Shown: positions 17,510 to 26,970 of the stretch, one piece after another | How positions within the stretch are numbered: position 1 is the stretch's first letter | How the letters are laid out: each line of letters starts with the position of its first letter | Assembly: GCA_025054835.1 (NCBI GenBank) | Contig: JANWZQ010000185.1 | Location: forward strand, 1 to 46,923 | Direction: 5' to 3' | From: Chthonomonadaceae bacterium | GTDB lineage: Bacteria > Armatimonadota > Chthonomonadetes > Chthonomonadales > Chthonomonadaceae | DNA length: 46,923 bases | The notes under the pieces: model-generated | The model's database searches: none | Told to the model about the DNA's origin: nothing | What the model saw: only the letters and a program-made list of their open reading frames with translations | Made by a program: the position numbers and the translations under genes

Positions 17510-17538
17510 TTGCGAGCCTGTATCGCTTCAGGTAGAAT
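17510..17538 (+). promoter_or_regulatory. sigma70-type promoter for the GH9 gene
   Basis: TTGCGA (17510-17515) and TAGAAT (17533-17538) are separated by 17 bp and lie 49 bp upstream of the GH9 ATG. Each hexamer is close to the housekeeping consensus. The placement directly after the strong hairpin makes an independent transcript for the cellulase likely. Confidence 0.5.
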
Positions 17539-17586
17539 TCAAAACGAGAGAACTCAAAAACAAGCAGGGTAGAGGCAAAACAGGGC

Positions 17587-19956
17587 ATGTTCGCACGCAC
17601 AGTGTTACAGACAGGTATGGTCCTTCTGGGCATGAGTGCGGTTTCCGCACGCGCGGCGGATCTGGTTGCGTTGCAACCGCTCACGGAACGGATCCTGATG
17701 GTGCACGTGAAAGACGGGCATGTGGAGCACCATCGCCGCGGGCAGCCGCGCACGCAGGAAAAGGTTATCGCCGATCCGCTAGATACAGTTGCAGCCATGC
17801 GGTTGCAGGCCTGGTTGCTGCGATCCGAGAACGATCCTGCCTACCGAACGGCACGGGCTCCTGTCCGGGTCGGGCGCAAGAGCAAGGGCACGGAATTTGC
17901 ATGGTTCATGGACCGCTGGGAGAACAACCGGGTCGTGAACACGCGTCCGGACCACGTGAAAGAGCACTGGATCTATCTGACGCTCCCGGCGCCCCTGCAG
18001 CCTGGCAGAACCTATCGTCTTGACACGGGTTCTCTACTCAAGAACGGTCGGATCTGGACGTTGACCTACGATCCCGCGCGTTCGCGCTCGGAGGCTGTTC
18101 ACGTCAACACGCTGGGTTATGTGCCGCAGGCCCCGCAGAAGTTCGCCTACGTTTACCACTGGATGGGCGATCAGGGGGGCCTGGATGTGAGGCCTTTTGT
18201 CGGCAAGACCTTCGCTCTGGTCGAGGTCGCGACCGGCAAGCGCGTTTTCACAGGCAGAGTTGTGTTCCGGATGCCAGCGACGCAGCAGGAGACCGGACAT
18301 CTCTCTGACACGCCCAACGGGAATTTCCTCGGTGCGGACGTGGCGGAGTGTGATTTTAGCGCGTTCTCGCGCCCCGGCCGGTATGTGGTCAGCGTGGAGG
18401 GGATTGGTTGCTCGTGGCCGTTCCGGATCGATCCGGATGTGTACCGGCCTGCCTTCGTCGCTACCATGCGCGCGTTGTACCACAACCGCTCGGGGATTGC
18501 GCTCACGCTCCCCTACACGGAGTTCACCCGTCCGGCTCCACATCACGTTCGGAAGACGCCTGGTTTTGCCGGGAAGCTGCGCTACACGCGGCTCCGGTAC
18601 AGCGAGTGGGGCAGCGAGGGCGGCGATCCGAAGCGCCTGATGGCGGAGTCGCCCGGGGCGTTGCGCGAGACCTGGGGCTGGTATCAGGACGCTGGCGACT
18701 GGGACAGTTATGACGCGCACCTGCGGGTTGCGCAGGAGCTGCTGCTTGTCTATGCGATGGCTCCGCAGAACTTTCGGGACGGGGAGCTCAACATTCCGGA
18801 GAGCGGCAACGGGATCCCGGATATTCTTGATGAGGCGGCCTGGTTGCCTCGCTTCTGTCATCGGTTGCGCCAGGAGTTGCGCGCCCGGGGATGGGGCACC
18901 GGGGGCATCGGGTTGCGTGTTGCGGGAGACGCGTTTGGCAGTGATGAGAAGACTCTGGCCGACGGTCAGAAAGTCGGGCAGGGTTCCTGGGAAGACACCG
19001 ATCGCATCTGGATGGTCTCCGGGGAAGACCCCTGGTCTACCTACTACTACGCCGGGGTTGCGGCCAATCTGGCGCGTTTCATCCCGCGCGATCCAGAGGG
19101 TGTGAACTGGGCCCGGGAGGCGCGAGAGAGCTACGCCTGGGCGCAGGCCAACACGCGCCCCGGTGATGAGGAACGCGAGGACCATCGCCTGCGCGGGCTC
19201 CGGGCGTATGCGGCTGCCAGTCTGTTTGCTCTGACCGGAGAAAAAGTTTATGAGGAGCAGTTGGCCCGGGATACTGCATGGTTCAAGCCCGATACGCTAC
19301 TCACCAACGAGACGCTTCTGGCTGGTCCTGCGGTCTACGCGTTGCAAGGCAGAGGGGATGCACAACTGCGTTCCCGGATGCGCCGGCACATTCTGCTCAC
19401 GGCGGACGAGACGTTGATCCGGACGCCCGCGCGACGCGCCCTGCGGTGGGGTGGGAACTTCTACTTCCCGATGCTGGTGGGGCATCAGACCACCCCCTGG
19501 GTTCTCGAGGGTGCTGTCGCCTATACGCTTACCCGGAGCAGTGAGCCGGAACGCGCGCGGCAGTACCTCGCTGCGCTCTACACGACCTGTGATTACTTTC
19601 TGGGCACCAATGCGCTCAATCAGACCTGGATCACCGGGGTGGGGCCCCGCTACCCGAAGGAGATTTTCCACATGGACGCCTGGTACAACGGGAAGGGCAG
19701 GTTCCACCCGGGCCTGATCCCCTATGGCCCCTGGCGCAAGGAGAAGGACTTCGGGCAGGGCCCGTGGGATGTGGACTGGGCCAACAGCACGGTCTACCCG
19801 GTGATTGACCGCTGGCCCGGCAATGAGCGCTGGTTCTCCAACCGGTGCTCGCCACTGACCTCGGAATTCACCATTCACCAGAACATCGGGCCTGCAGCGG
19901 CCATCTACGGCTTTCTCTGTGCCGGGCAGAGGGTTGCCCGCAGGCCCGGCCAGTAG
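17587..19956 (+). CDS. glycoside hydrolase family 9 (endoglucanase/cellulase type)
   Basis: This 789-residue secreted enzyme has a signal peptide to about 24. Residues 25-160 are an uncharacterised N-terminal region. An Ig-like CelD_N domain spans about 165-290 ('SEAVHVNTLGYVPQAPQKFAYV', 'FSRPGRYVVSVEGIGCSWPFRID'). The GH9 (alpha/alpha)6 barrel follows. Catalytic-base aspartates lie in 'DAGDWDSYD' near 368, 'NIPESGNGIPDILDEAAW' follows, and the proton-donor glutamate is in 'TSEFTIHQN' near 760, preceded by the family 'LGTNALNQTWITGVGPRYPKEIFH'. GH9 enzymes cleave beta-1,4-glucans or related oligosaccharides. No dockerin or anchor is present. It implies plant or microbial polysaccharide use together with the 3 kb ABC importer. 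Confidence 0.92.
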   Translation: MFARTVLQTGMVLLGMSAVSARAADLVALQPLTERILMVHVKDGHVEHHRRGQPRTQEKVIADPLDTVAAMRLQAWLLRSENDPAYRTARAPVRVGRKSKGTEFAWFMDRWENNRVVNTRPDHVKEHWIYLTLPAPLQPGRTYRLDTGSLLKNGRIWTLTYDPARSRSEAVHVNTLGYVPQAPQKFAYVYHWMGDQGGLDVRPFVGKTFALVEVATGKRVFTGRVVFRMPATQQETGHLSDTPNGNFLGADVAECDFSAFSRPGRYVVSVEGIGCSWPFRIDPDVYRPAFVATMRALYHNRSGIALTLPYTEFTRPAPHHVRKTPGFAGKLRYTRLRYSEWGSEGGDPKRLMAESPGALRETWGWYQDAGDWDSYDAHLRVAQELLLVYAMAPQNFRDGELNIPESGNGIPDILDEAAWLPRFCHRLRQELRARGWGTGGIGLRVAGDAFGSDEKTLADGQKVGQGSWEDTDRIWMVSGEDPWSTYYYAGVAANLARFIPRDPEGVNWAREARESYAWAQANTRPGDEEREDHRLRGLRAYAAASLFALTGEKVYEEQLARDTAWFKPDTLLTNETLLAGPAVYALQGRGDAQLRSRMRRHILLTADETLIRTPARRALRWGGNFYFPMLVGHQTTPWVLEGAVAYTLTRSSEPERARQYLAALYTTCDYFLGTNALNQTWITGVGPRYPKEIFHMDAWYNGKGRFHPGLIPYGPWRKEKDFGQGPWDVDWANSTVYPVIDRWPGNERWFSNRCSPLTSEFTIHQNIGPAAAIYGFLCAGQRVARRPGQ

Positions 19957-19988
19957 GGCATCACGGACGGAGGTCAGGTCGCGTGGTT

Positions 19989-21758
19989 CTATCTGCCGGC
20001 CGATTTTGCTTCCTGCCGCAACGCATCGGCCGGCATCTGCCCGGCTGTTGTCGTGCTGGTTTTCTCTGTGAGATCCAGCAATGCGGGTGTCAGGGGAACT
20101 ACACGCCGCAGGCGAGTGATGCGTGGGATGAGGTCTATGGCCTCCGGTATGTGGGTATCCTTGCAGTTCACCGGGTCCAGCTTGCGCGCTCGTTCCAGTG
20201 CTCCGAGCGCGGCGAGGTGCTGCCCGTCGTTGCGCTCCAGGTTTATCGCCATCATGAGGAACAGATCCGGGGCGGTGGGCTCCAGAGCTGAGAGTTTCGG
20301 AAAGAGTGTCTGCGCTGTTCTGTAACGTTTGAGGTGCAGGCAGGCCACCAGTTTGCCTGCAATGGCCGCGGCGTTGTCTGGCTCATGGCGGAGCACGAGG
20401 TCGAAGAGCTGGAGCGCGTGCACGAAGCGTTCTTCTGCTTTTTCATACGCCATGATCTCGAACGCACGCGAGACCAGTACGGGCGTGAACAGGGGCGCAC
20501 GCACCAGCGCCATCTGGAAGTAGCGCAGGGAGGCAGCCATGTCACCGGTATCTGCGAGTGTGGCCTGTGCCACGTAGCAGATCTCTGGCATTTCAGAGAA
20601 CCCTACCAGCTGGCGCGCCTGCTTGTAGGCTGTCGATTTTGCTCCCTGCGCCAGATCGGCCAGTGTTGCTACTATCAGTGCGGCAATGTTGCCCCGGGCG
20701 ACGCCCGCACGCACCATCTCCCTTGCCTGCTCGTATTTCCGTTGACGGTAGAGAAGCGCTCCCAGAACAGCTGCGCTGGTCGCGTTGCCCTCTGGCCCTT
20801 TGAGCATATCGGTCAGAAGCGTCTCTGCTTCCCGATCGCGCCCGCGTTTCAGCAGCGCCATGGCCAGACGATGGCGGGCGCGCCTCCGGTCTGTTGTGCT
20901 GGTTGCTGCCTGCACCGCTTTCTCATAGCAGGGGATCGCGGTCTCTGATTGGCCGGCGATGAAGTAGGCATCGCCACGCACCAGATGGGCTTCGCAATCC
21001 TGCCGGCTCTCTGGCAGGGCGGCCAGTGTCTCGCGCAACCGGGCGGTTGCGCTGCGTCGTGCCGTTGCGAGGCCGATCTGGATATCGGGCAGCATCTGCT
21101 CGATGTTACTGGCTTTCAATCCGCGCACCAGATGCAGGAAGCCACGCACTTCGAGGGTCACAGGGTCTTCCGCCGGGATGTTGTTCTCCCGGTTGTCCAG
21201 CATCTGAAAGCCACGTTCTACATCGCCCTGAGCGCCTGCGCTCAGAGCCATAGCGCGGATTGCCTGCGGGTCACCGGGGTTGATCCGCATGGCCTTGCGC
21301 GCTGCCCGATGCAGGGCTATGGCATCGCCTCTGCGAAACGCCAGTAACGCTGCGTCCGCGTAGTATGCGATCCCACGCTCCAGCTCATTATGCACTTTCA
21401 CCTTGATCCGCTGGACGCCGGTCTGTCCGTTCGCGTTGTAGGCAGTGACGGCAATCGTGTGCTCGCCGTCACTCTCGTTTAACGTATCCCATTCGTAGAT
21501 GTAGGGTGGTTGCTTGACTTCAGCCCGGAACTGGTCATCAATCTCGAAGGTGACCCGGACGACCCCGGCCGGGCTGTCGGCGTCTACGCGCACACGTACT
21601 GTATCACTCAGTCGAGCCAGATCCTGAATGACCGTTTCTTTGTCCTGCGTTCCTGTCAGCAGTGACGTTCTCACGCGCACCTGTGCGCTACCGGTGATCC
21701 CCGCTATGGCAGTGAGGATCAGTGTCCACATCACGATCGGGAGCACTGTTTTCATCAT
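19989..21758 (-). CDS. secreted TPR protein with N-terminal Ig-like domain
   Basis: This 589-residue protein starts with a signal peptide or anchor ('MMKTVLPIVMWTLILTAIAGITGSAQV'). An Ig/cadherin-like domain follows at about 30-120 ('VRVRVDADSPAGVVRVTFEIDDQFRAEVKQPPYIYEWDTLNESDGEHTIAVTAYNANG'). The rest, about 125-560, is a string of TPR-type helical hairpins ('ALHRAARKAMRINPGDPQAIRAMAL', 'AIPCYEKAVQAATS', 'QLFDLVLRHEPDNAAAIAGKL'). It is probably a periplasmic or surface scaffold. Two adjacent ATGs (21758, 21755) follow a G-rich ribosome site. It converges on the GH9 gene with 32 bp between stops. Confidence 0.75.
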   Translation of the reverse strand: MMKTVLPIVMWTLILTAIAGITGSAQVRVRTSLLTGTQDKETVIQDLARLSDTVRVRVDADSPAGVVRVTFEIDDQFRAEVKQPPYIYEWDTLNESDGEHTIAVTAYNANGQTGVQRIKVKVHNELERGIAYYADAALLAFRRGDAIALHRAARKAMRINPGDPQAIRAMALSAGAQGDVERGFQMLDNRENNIPAEDPVTLEVRGFLHLVRGLKASNIEQMLPDIQIGLATARRSATARLRETLAALPESRQDCEAHLVRGDAYFIAGQSETAIPCYEKAVQAATSTTDRRRARHRLAMALLKRGRDREAETLLTDMLKGPEGNATSAAVLGALLYRQRKYEQAREMVRAGVARGNIAALIVATLADLAQGAKSTAYKQARQLVGFSEMPEICYVAQATLADTGDMAASLRYFQMALVRAPLFTPVLVSRAFEIMAYEKAEERFVHALQLFDLVLRHEPDNAAAIAGKLVACLHLKRYRTAQTLFPKLSALEPTAPDLFLMMAINLERNDGQHLAALGALERARKLDPVNCKDTHIPEAIDLIPRITRLRRVVPLTPALLDLTEKTSTTTAGQMPADALRQEAKSAGR

Positions 21759-22097
21759 CCTGTTGTTTCCCCCGTTCAGAACCCTGATCTTTATTTTCGG
21801 ATGCAGGAGAGACGTCTCCTGCCGTATAACGCAAGGAATGCATTGCAGGTAACGTTGCATGTCGTATCCAATCTTGCATCAACGGCCGTATCTGCCCGGG
21901 GAACAGAGAGCCGTCCGGAGGCGTCTAACGGGATGTGTGATCTCCTTTTTGAACGTGTGTTTGCTGTACTCGCGCTCCGTGACGCATCCGCCTGCTCCGT
22001 TTGTGATAACACGCTGGAGAAGGCGGATTTTTTCATTATCTTCGTCTGATACCGCTTCCTTCTCCGGGCCCGTGACTGACATGTGAGGGAGTCGCTC
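21759..22097. other. divergent intergenic region with 8-bp hairpin
   Basis: This 339-bp gap separates the minus-strand TPR gene from the plus-strand GT39-like gene. GCAGGAGA (21803-21810) and TCTCCTGC (21815-21822) form a perfect stem with a 4-nt GACG loop in the TPR-gene leader. Promoters for both directions must lie here, but I could not identify a convincing -35/-10 pair, and no open frame stands out. Confidence 0.5.
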
Positions 22098-24044
22098 TTG
22101 CTGGATCACCCACTGACACGCATCCCGATGCTTTTTGATCTGGGTGTTACCCTGCTTCTGTTCGGCCTGAGTGCCGGATGGGGCCATCGCATTCTGCAGT
22201 GGTTGCACGTTCGGGTTGAGAACCCGCTGGAGCGCGGGTTGTTCGCCATCACTCTCGGGCTGGGTGCCGTCTCTCACGTGCCTTTCTTCCTGTTTGCAGT
22301 CGGCGCGGGCAGGCCTGCGATTCTCGTCACGATGGTGCTGGCTCTCACCCTGTTGTTTCTGCGCGACACAATGCAGGTAGCACGTGGCGCATGGCGGGCA
22401 CTGCGCGATGCCCTGCAAGACGCTCCCGCATGGTCTGCTGTGCTGCTGCTGGCCCTGTTTCCACTGCTGGTAGTCACGCTTTTCGGCGCGCTCTGCCCGC
22501 CGGCGGATCCGGACGGGTTGCACTACCATCTCACGGCACCGTTGCGGTATCTGCGGGAGGGCCGCTTTGTTTATATGCCCACTTTTCTGCACGTTCACTG
22601 GCCTCTCAGTGTGGAAATGTTGTTCGCCGTCGGGATGGCGTTCAAGCTGCACTATGCAGCTGCTCTGGTGCAGTACGGCCTCGGGATCCTGCTCCTGATC
22701 GCGACCTACGCGCTGGGCAAGCGGGCCGGCGGCTCTCTCACTGGATGGCTGTCTGCTGGCCTGCTGTTTCCCCTGATCCGGCCGGAAATGAACTGGGCCT
22801 ATGTGGATCTGGGTATCGGTCTGTATACGCTGATGAGCGTCTATGCTCTCTACCTCGGATGGCTGCAACGCGAGAAGCAGGGAGAGGATGCGCGCTATCC
22901 CTCTTTCTGGCCCCTGTGGCGATTGTCGGCTCTCTGCGCTGGCCTTGCTGCGACAGCGAAGTTGCTGGGCATTGTGACCATTGTGGTGCTTGCAGGGGTT
23001 GCCTGTATGTTGTTGCTGCAGGAAGCATCGGCAGGAACTGGAAGCAGGGCGGATCGTATCGGGGCGTTGCAGTGGCCTGCGCGCATGCTGGGTATCGGCT
23101 TTCTGGTGGTGTCTCCGTGGCTTATTCGAACCTGGATCCTGACCGGTGCCCCCCTCTACCCGTACTTCGGGGGTCTGTTCGGCGCGAAAGACTGGTCTCC
23201 TGAGTGGCAGAAACGTGTGTCCGGATACTTTCAGATTTTCAACACGTTCCGATCCCGGCATCTCACAGCATCTCAGGTGATCCAGCTACGTGCTCTCACC
23301 TGCATAGGATTGATCCCGTTCGGGATCATGTTGTATCGCTGGCGATACACCGCAACTGTGCGTCCCCTCGTCGCCCTGTTTTTCGCGCTGACCATCGCGC
23401 AGGTCGCTACGAGCGGGATCTACACTCGCTTCCTGCTGCCACTGGCGCCTCTGGCATTTGTTCTTCTGGTCTGGGTCGTTCGGGTTCCATTGGAGCAATG
23501 GGGGGTATTGCGCTGGGTGGCCGTGGCTCTGGTTGCCATCAATCTATGGCTCCCGTACCAGCTCTGGCAGATTGCGCGTTTCCCTGCGCAGATTGAGGGT
23601 GAGGTCGAGAAAGCAGAGCGTACGCTTCCGGTTGCGCTGGGTCAGACATCACGCGATGCGTACCTGCGCGAGAGTGTTCTGCTCTATCCTCTGTCGCTCT
23701 GGTGCAACGCCCATCTTCCGCGTGATGCCGTGATCGTGCTGAGCATCTGGGATGCGTATGCGGCCCTGTTTGAGCATCGCACCCTGACCACCAACTATTA
23801 CCTGCTGGGCGCAATCCGCTTTGGATCCGAGGAGGAAACGCTAGCCGATCTGAAGCGACTGGGAGCCACACATATGATCATTCAGGAGCAAACCCTGCCA
23901 TACTTTCAAGCGGGAACGATGGATCAGGAGGCGCACGTGCGTTCACAGGTAGAGATGCCGAAGTTGCATCGTATCGCTATGCGCTATGGAAAACCTTTGC
24001 ACTCGGAACAGGGCTACACGATCTATGCCCTGCAGATGCCCTGA
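22098..24044 (+). CDS. polytopic GT39/ArnT-like glycosyltransferase (paralogue 1)
   Basis: This 648-residue membrane protein has about ten or more helices. The first luminal loop carries 'PPADPDGLHYHLTAPLRYLREGRFVYMPTFLHVHWPLSVEMLFAVGMAF', the acidic/His signature of GT-C fold enzymes that take sugar from a polyprenyl phosphate. A soluble C-terminal tail follows ('HLPRDAVIVLSIWDAYAALFEHRTLTTNYYLLGAIRFGSEEETLADLKRLGATHMIIQEQTLP'). TTG at 22098 has AGGGAG six bases upstream and aligns with the TTG start of the paralogue at 24873; a GTG at 22083 lacks a ribosome site. It probably transfers a sugar to a surface glycan or protein. Confidence 0.8.
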   Translation: MLDHPLTRIPMLFDLGVTLLLFGLSAGWGHRILQWLHVRVENPLERGLFAITLGLGAVSHVPFFLFAVGAGRPAILVTMVLALTLLFLRDTMQVARGAWRALRDALQDAPAWSAVLLLALFPLLVVTLFGALCPPADPDGLHYHLTAPLRYLREGRFVYMPTFLHVHWPLSVEMLFAVGMAFKLHYAAALVQYGLGILLLIATYALGKRAGGSLTGWLSAGLLFPLIRPEMNWAYVDLGIGLYTLMSVYALYLGWLQREKQGEDARYPSFWPLWRLSALCAGLAATAKLLGIVTIVVLAGVACMLLLQEASAGTGSRADRIGALQWPARMLGIGFLVVSPWLIRTWILTGAPLYPYFGGLFGAKDWSPEWQKRVSGYFQIFNTFRSRHLTASQVIQLRALTCIGLIPFGIMLYRWRYTATVRPLVALFFALTIAQVATSGIYTRFLLPLAPLAFVLLVWVVRVPLEQWGVLRWVAVALVAINLWLPYQLWQIARFPAQIEGEVEKAERTLPVALGQTSRDAYLRESVLLYPLSLWCNAHLPRDAVIVLSIWDAYAALFEHRTLTTNYYLLGAIRFGSEEETLADLKRLGATHMIIQEQTLPYFQAGTMDQEAHVRSQVEMPKLHRIAMRYGKPLHSEQGYTIYALQMP

Positions 24045-24073
24045 AATCAAAAACAAGCTACGAAAAAATCGGC

Positions 24074-24817
24074 ATGCTACCGAAGGAAGAGAATAGAAAA
24101 GAGCACGCCTTTCATGGAGTGCGGCCTGCATTGAGTGTGCTGATGCCCGTCTATAACGAGGTACGGACCCTCCCCGTTCTGCTGGAACGCGTGCTAGCCG
24201 TTCCCGTATGCAAAGAAGTGTTGATTGTAGACGATGCTTCTACAGACGGCACTCGTGAGTACCTGCGGACGCATGTAGAGGGGCATCACCCCGGGGTACG
24301 TGTGTTCTATCACGCGCATAATTGTGGCAAAGGGGCTGCCATTCGGACCGCCATACCACACGCGACCGGGCGCTACGTGATCGTGCAGGATGGCGATCTG
24401 GAGTATGATCCGCAGGATTATGTGGTGATCCTGCAGCGATTCGAACAAGAAGAAGGGATTGCAGCCGTATATGGCTCGCGTTTTCTACACGGGTGGCCGA
24501 AAATGCGCCTACCGAACCGGGTGATCAACATGCTTCTGGCCTGGATGGTACGGATCTTCTACCGCACTCCTCTGACCGATGAAGCCACCTGCTACAAGGC
24601 CTTTCGTACGGAGGTCCTGCAGAGCATTCCGTTGCAGTGCCGCCGTTTCGAGTTCTGCCCGGAGGTCACAGCCAAGTTGATCCGGCGGGGGCATCGAATT
24701 GCCGAAGTCCCGATCCGCTATGAAGCGCGCAGCATGGCCGAGGGAAAGAAGATCCGGTGGACTGACGGGATCGTGGCAATCTGGACGTTGTTGAAATACC
24801 GCATCATGCACTTTTAG
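24074..24817 (+). CDS. GT2 polyprenyl-phosphate glycosyltransferase (DPM1-like)
   Basis: This 247-residue soluble GT-A enzyme has 'LSVLMPVYNEVRTLPVLLERVL', 'VLIVDDASTDGTREYL', 'NCGKGAAIRTAIPHATGRYVIVQDGDLEYDPQDY' (the DxD region) and 'GSRF', followed by 'RRFEFCPEVTAKLIRRGHRIAEVPIRYEAR'. This matches dolichol/undecaprenyl-phosphate mannosyl- or glucosyltransferases without membrane helices. It likely makes the lipid-phosphate sugar used by one of the flanking GT39-like proteins. The start is uncertain because no ribosome site precedes the ATG; it may be translationally coupled to the gene 29 bp upstream. Confidence 0.85.
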   Translation: MLPKEENRKEHAFHGVRPALSVLMPVYNEVRTLPVLLERVLAVPVCKEVLIVDDASTDGTREYLRTHVEGHHPGVRVFYHAHNCGKGAAIRTAIPHATGRYVIVQDGDLEYDPQDYVVILQRFEQEEGIAAVYGSRFLHGWPKMRLPNRVINMLLAWMVRIFYRTPLTDEATCYKAFRTEVLQSIPLQCRRFEFCPEVTAKLIRRGHRIAEVPIRYEARSMAEGKKIRWTDGIVAIWTLLKYRIMHF

Positions 24818-24872
24818 TCTGGATGCCTCCCGGTCTCGCAACCGGTGGTTCCACCACGAAAGGGGGGGTACG

Positions 24873-26858
24873 TTGCTGCCGGAAGGTCCTTTGACGCGCA
24901 TTCCTCTCGCGGTTGATCTGCCCATCACCCTGTTGATCTTCAGCACCGGCACTGCCCTGGGCTGGCACGTGTTGCGCGGGCTGCGCGTTCCTATCTCTGT
25001 TCCTCTGCAGAGAGGGATTTTCGCCGCGACTCTGGGTCTGGGCCTGCTTTGCTACCTGCCGTTTCTGTTGTTTGCAGCCGGCGTGGGAAGCCCCCGGGTT
25101 GTTGCGTCTGTGACGCTGTGTCTGTTCTTGCTCCTGCTGCCGGCTCAGTGGCGTATCTGGCGTGCGGTCATCAGCGTTTCGAGGCAAAGCCTGCACACGT
25201 GGGTCCGCAATGGCCCTGACTTCACCTGGCTGCTTGTGCTGGCGGTTACACCAAAACTCATTGTTGTTTTCCTGAAGGCCCTCTGCCCCCCAACCGATCC
25301 GGACGGTTTACACTACCATTTAACAGCCCCCTTGAAGTATCTGGATGCCGGGCGCTTCGAGTATCTGCCTACGTATCTACACCTGAACTGGCCGATGGCA
25401 GTCGAGATGCTCTTTGGCATAGGAATGGCCTTCCACCGCCATTATGCGGCCTCGATAGTAGAGTTCGGCTTTGGTGTTCTCTTGCTGCTATCCCTCTACT
25501 CTTTCGGAAAAAGCATTGCCTCACCCACAGCAGGGTGGATAGCAGCGGTAACAGGGTTCTACCTGTTCAGAGGCCTGATGTCTATGGCCTATATCGATAT
25601 TGGCCTGAGCCAGTTCATTCTGCTCGCTACCTATGCTCTGTATCTTGGCTGGCATGCGCGGTCTGAAGAGAGTACCGGTGCTGCGTGCGTGCACGCCTGG
25701 TGGAACCTTTCGGCGTTGCTGGCAGGCATGACAGCTGCGACCAAGCTGACCGGTATCGTCTGGGGCATCGTACTGGCTGCCGTTGTATTCATGCTGGCAC
25801 GACATGCACCCGCAGGCACTGCCCGGACAGGGCCGTGGCGCATCGCATTCATACAGGCTGTGCGCTATGCGAGCATCTGCATCCTGTTTGTTGCCCCATG
25901 GTACGTTCGCGCCTGGGTGATGACCGGCGATCCCATGTACCCATTTCTGTGGAAGTGGTTCCACCCGATTGATTGGGACGCAGATGCGCATCGACGGCTC
26001 ACCGAGTACCTGCGGGATTTCATCACCCTGCCATCGATGCGCCTCACCCCGGCGCAGGTTGCACAGGTGAAGTTGATCTCTGGTCTCGTAGTGTTGCTGG
26101 CAGGTCTGATCTTCCTGTCACGTCCTGCGACACACACGCTACGGCCTCTCTCTCTTTTCACTGTGGCTGCTCTGGCCCTGCAGGTGCTGCTGGGTGGGAT
26201 TTACCTGCGCTACCTCATTCCCCTGTTGCTGCCCCTGATACTGGTCATCCTCTGGGTAGTGGACCGTATGCTGTTACGGCACACATGGGCACGCACCGTT
26301 GCGGGTCTTCTGCTGGTAGGCCTGCACTGGGGAGAACATCACCTGCTGCACTATCCTCATCGGGTCCTGGCAGAGATCCAGCAGGCGCTTCCCGTTGTAC
26401 TGGGCCGTGTCTCCAGAGAGCAATACCTCGCGCGCCGTCTGCCCAATTTCCCGATCCTGGAATGGGCCAATCATCATCTGCCTCCCGGCTCCAACGTGGT
26501 CATGGGGCTCTGGCACGGAGTGTATGGATCGTTGTTACATCATCGATCCATGGGAACCAACCTGTGGTTACAGAACGCTTTGCGCTTCTCCAGCTGGAAT
26601 ACCTTGCTTTCTGATCTCGCGCGCCATAACGCCACGCACCTGCTCGTAGAGCACAGGCCCCCTCCCTCTCAGGAGCAGATCAACACCATGACCCGTGAAG
26701 AGCAACTGCGCGCCACTGTCGAGTTTCCCTTGCTGGAACGGTTGCGCACGGAGCGCGGCGAGTTGCTGGTAGAGATGGGTAACTTTGCTCTCTATCAATT
26801 GCGTCTGGGATCTACAAATCCCCCTACAAACCCCGGAACTTCTGTCCACAATAATTAG
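24873..26858 (+). CDS. polytopic GT39/ArnT-like glycosyltransferase (paralogue 2)
   Basis: This 661-residue membrane protein is clearly paralogous to the one at 22098. It shares the N-terminal 'PLTRIPL' start, 'ALCPPTDPDGLHYHLTAPLKYLDAGRFEYLPTYLHLNWPMAVEMLFGIGMAF' and a C-terminal tail with 'NHHLPPGSNVVMGLWHGVYGSLLHHRSMGTNLWLQNALRFSSWNTLLSDLARHNATHLLVEH'. A GGGGGGG ribosome-like run precedes the TTG. Conservation of the acidic and His loop in both copies suggests both are active, perhaps with different donors or acceptors. Confidence 0.8.
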   Translation: MLPEGPLTRIPLAVDLPITLLIFSTGTALGWHVLRGLRVPISVPLQRGIFAATLGLGLLCYLPFLLFAAGVGSPRVVASVTLCLFLLLLPAQWRIWRAVISVSRQSLHTWVRNGPDFTWLLVLAVTPKLIVVFLKALCPPTDPDGLHYHLTAPLKYLDAGRFEYLPTYLHLNWPMAVEMLFGIGMAFHRHYAASIVEFGFGVLLLLSLYSFGKSIASPTAGWIAAVTGFYLFRGLMSMAYIDIGLSQFILLATYALYLGWHARSEESTGAACVHAWWNLSALLAGMTAATKLTGIVWGIVLAAVVFMLARHAPAGTARTGPWRIAFIQAVRYASICILFVAPWYVRAWVMTGDPMYPFLWKWFHPIDWDADAHRRLTEYLRDFITLPSMRLTPAQVAQVKLISGLVVLLAGLIFLSRPATHTLRPLSLFTVAALALQVLLGGIYLRYLIPLLLPLILVILWVVDRMLLRHTWARTVAGLLLVGLHWGEHHLLHYPHRVLAEIQQALPVVLGRVSREQYLARRLPNFPILEWANHHLPPGSNVVMGLWHGVYGSLLHHRSMGTNLWLQNALRFSSWNTLLSDLARHNATHLLVEHRPPPSQEQINTMTREEQLRATVEFPLLERLRTERGELLVEMGNFALYQLRLGSTNPPTNPGTSVHNN

Positions 26859-26970
26859 CTCAGGCACTACTGTTGTTGCGACAGGCTTTTCTGCAGCGCT
26901 GGCACAAAAATTGCTCGCCATCCCTTGAGGCTATCGTGATACGTTGTTGCGAGAAGGGGGTCGAAACGCC

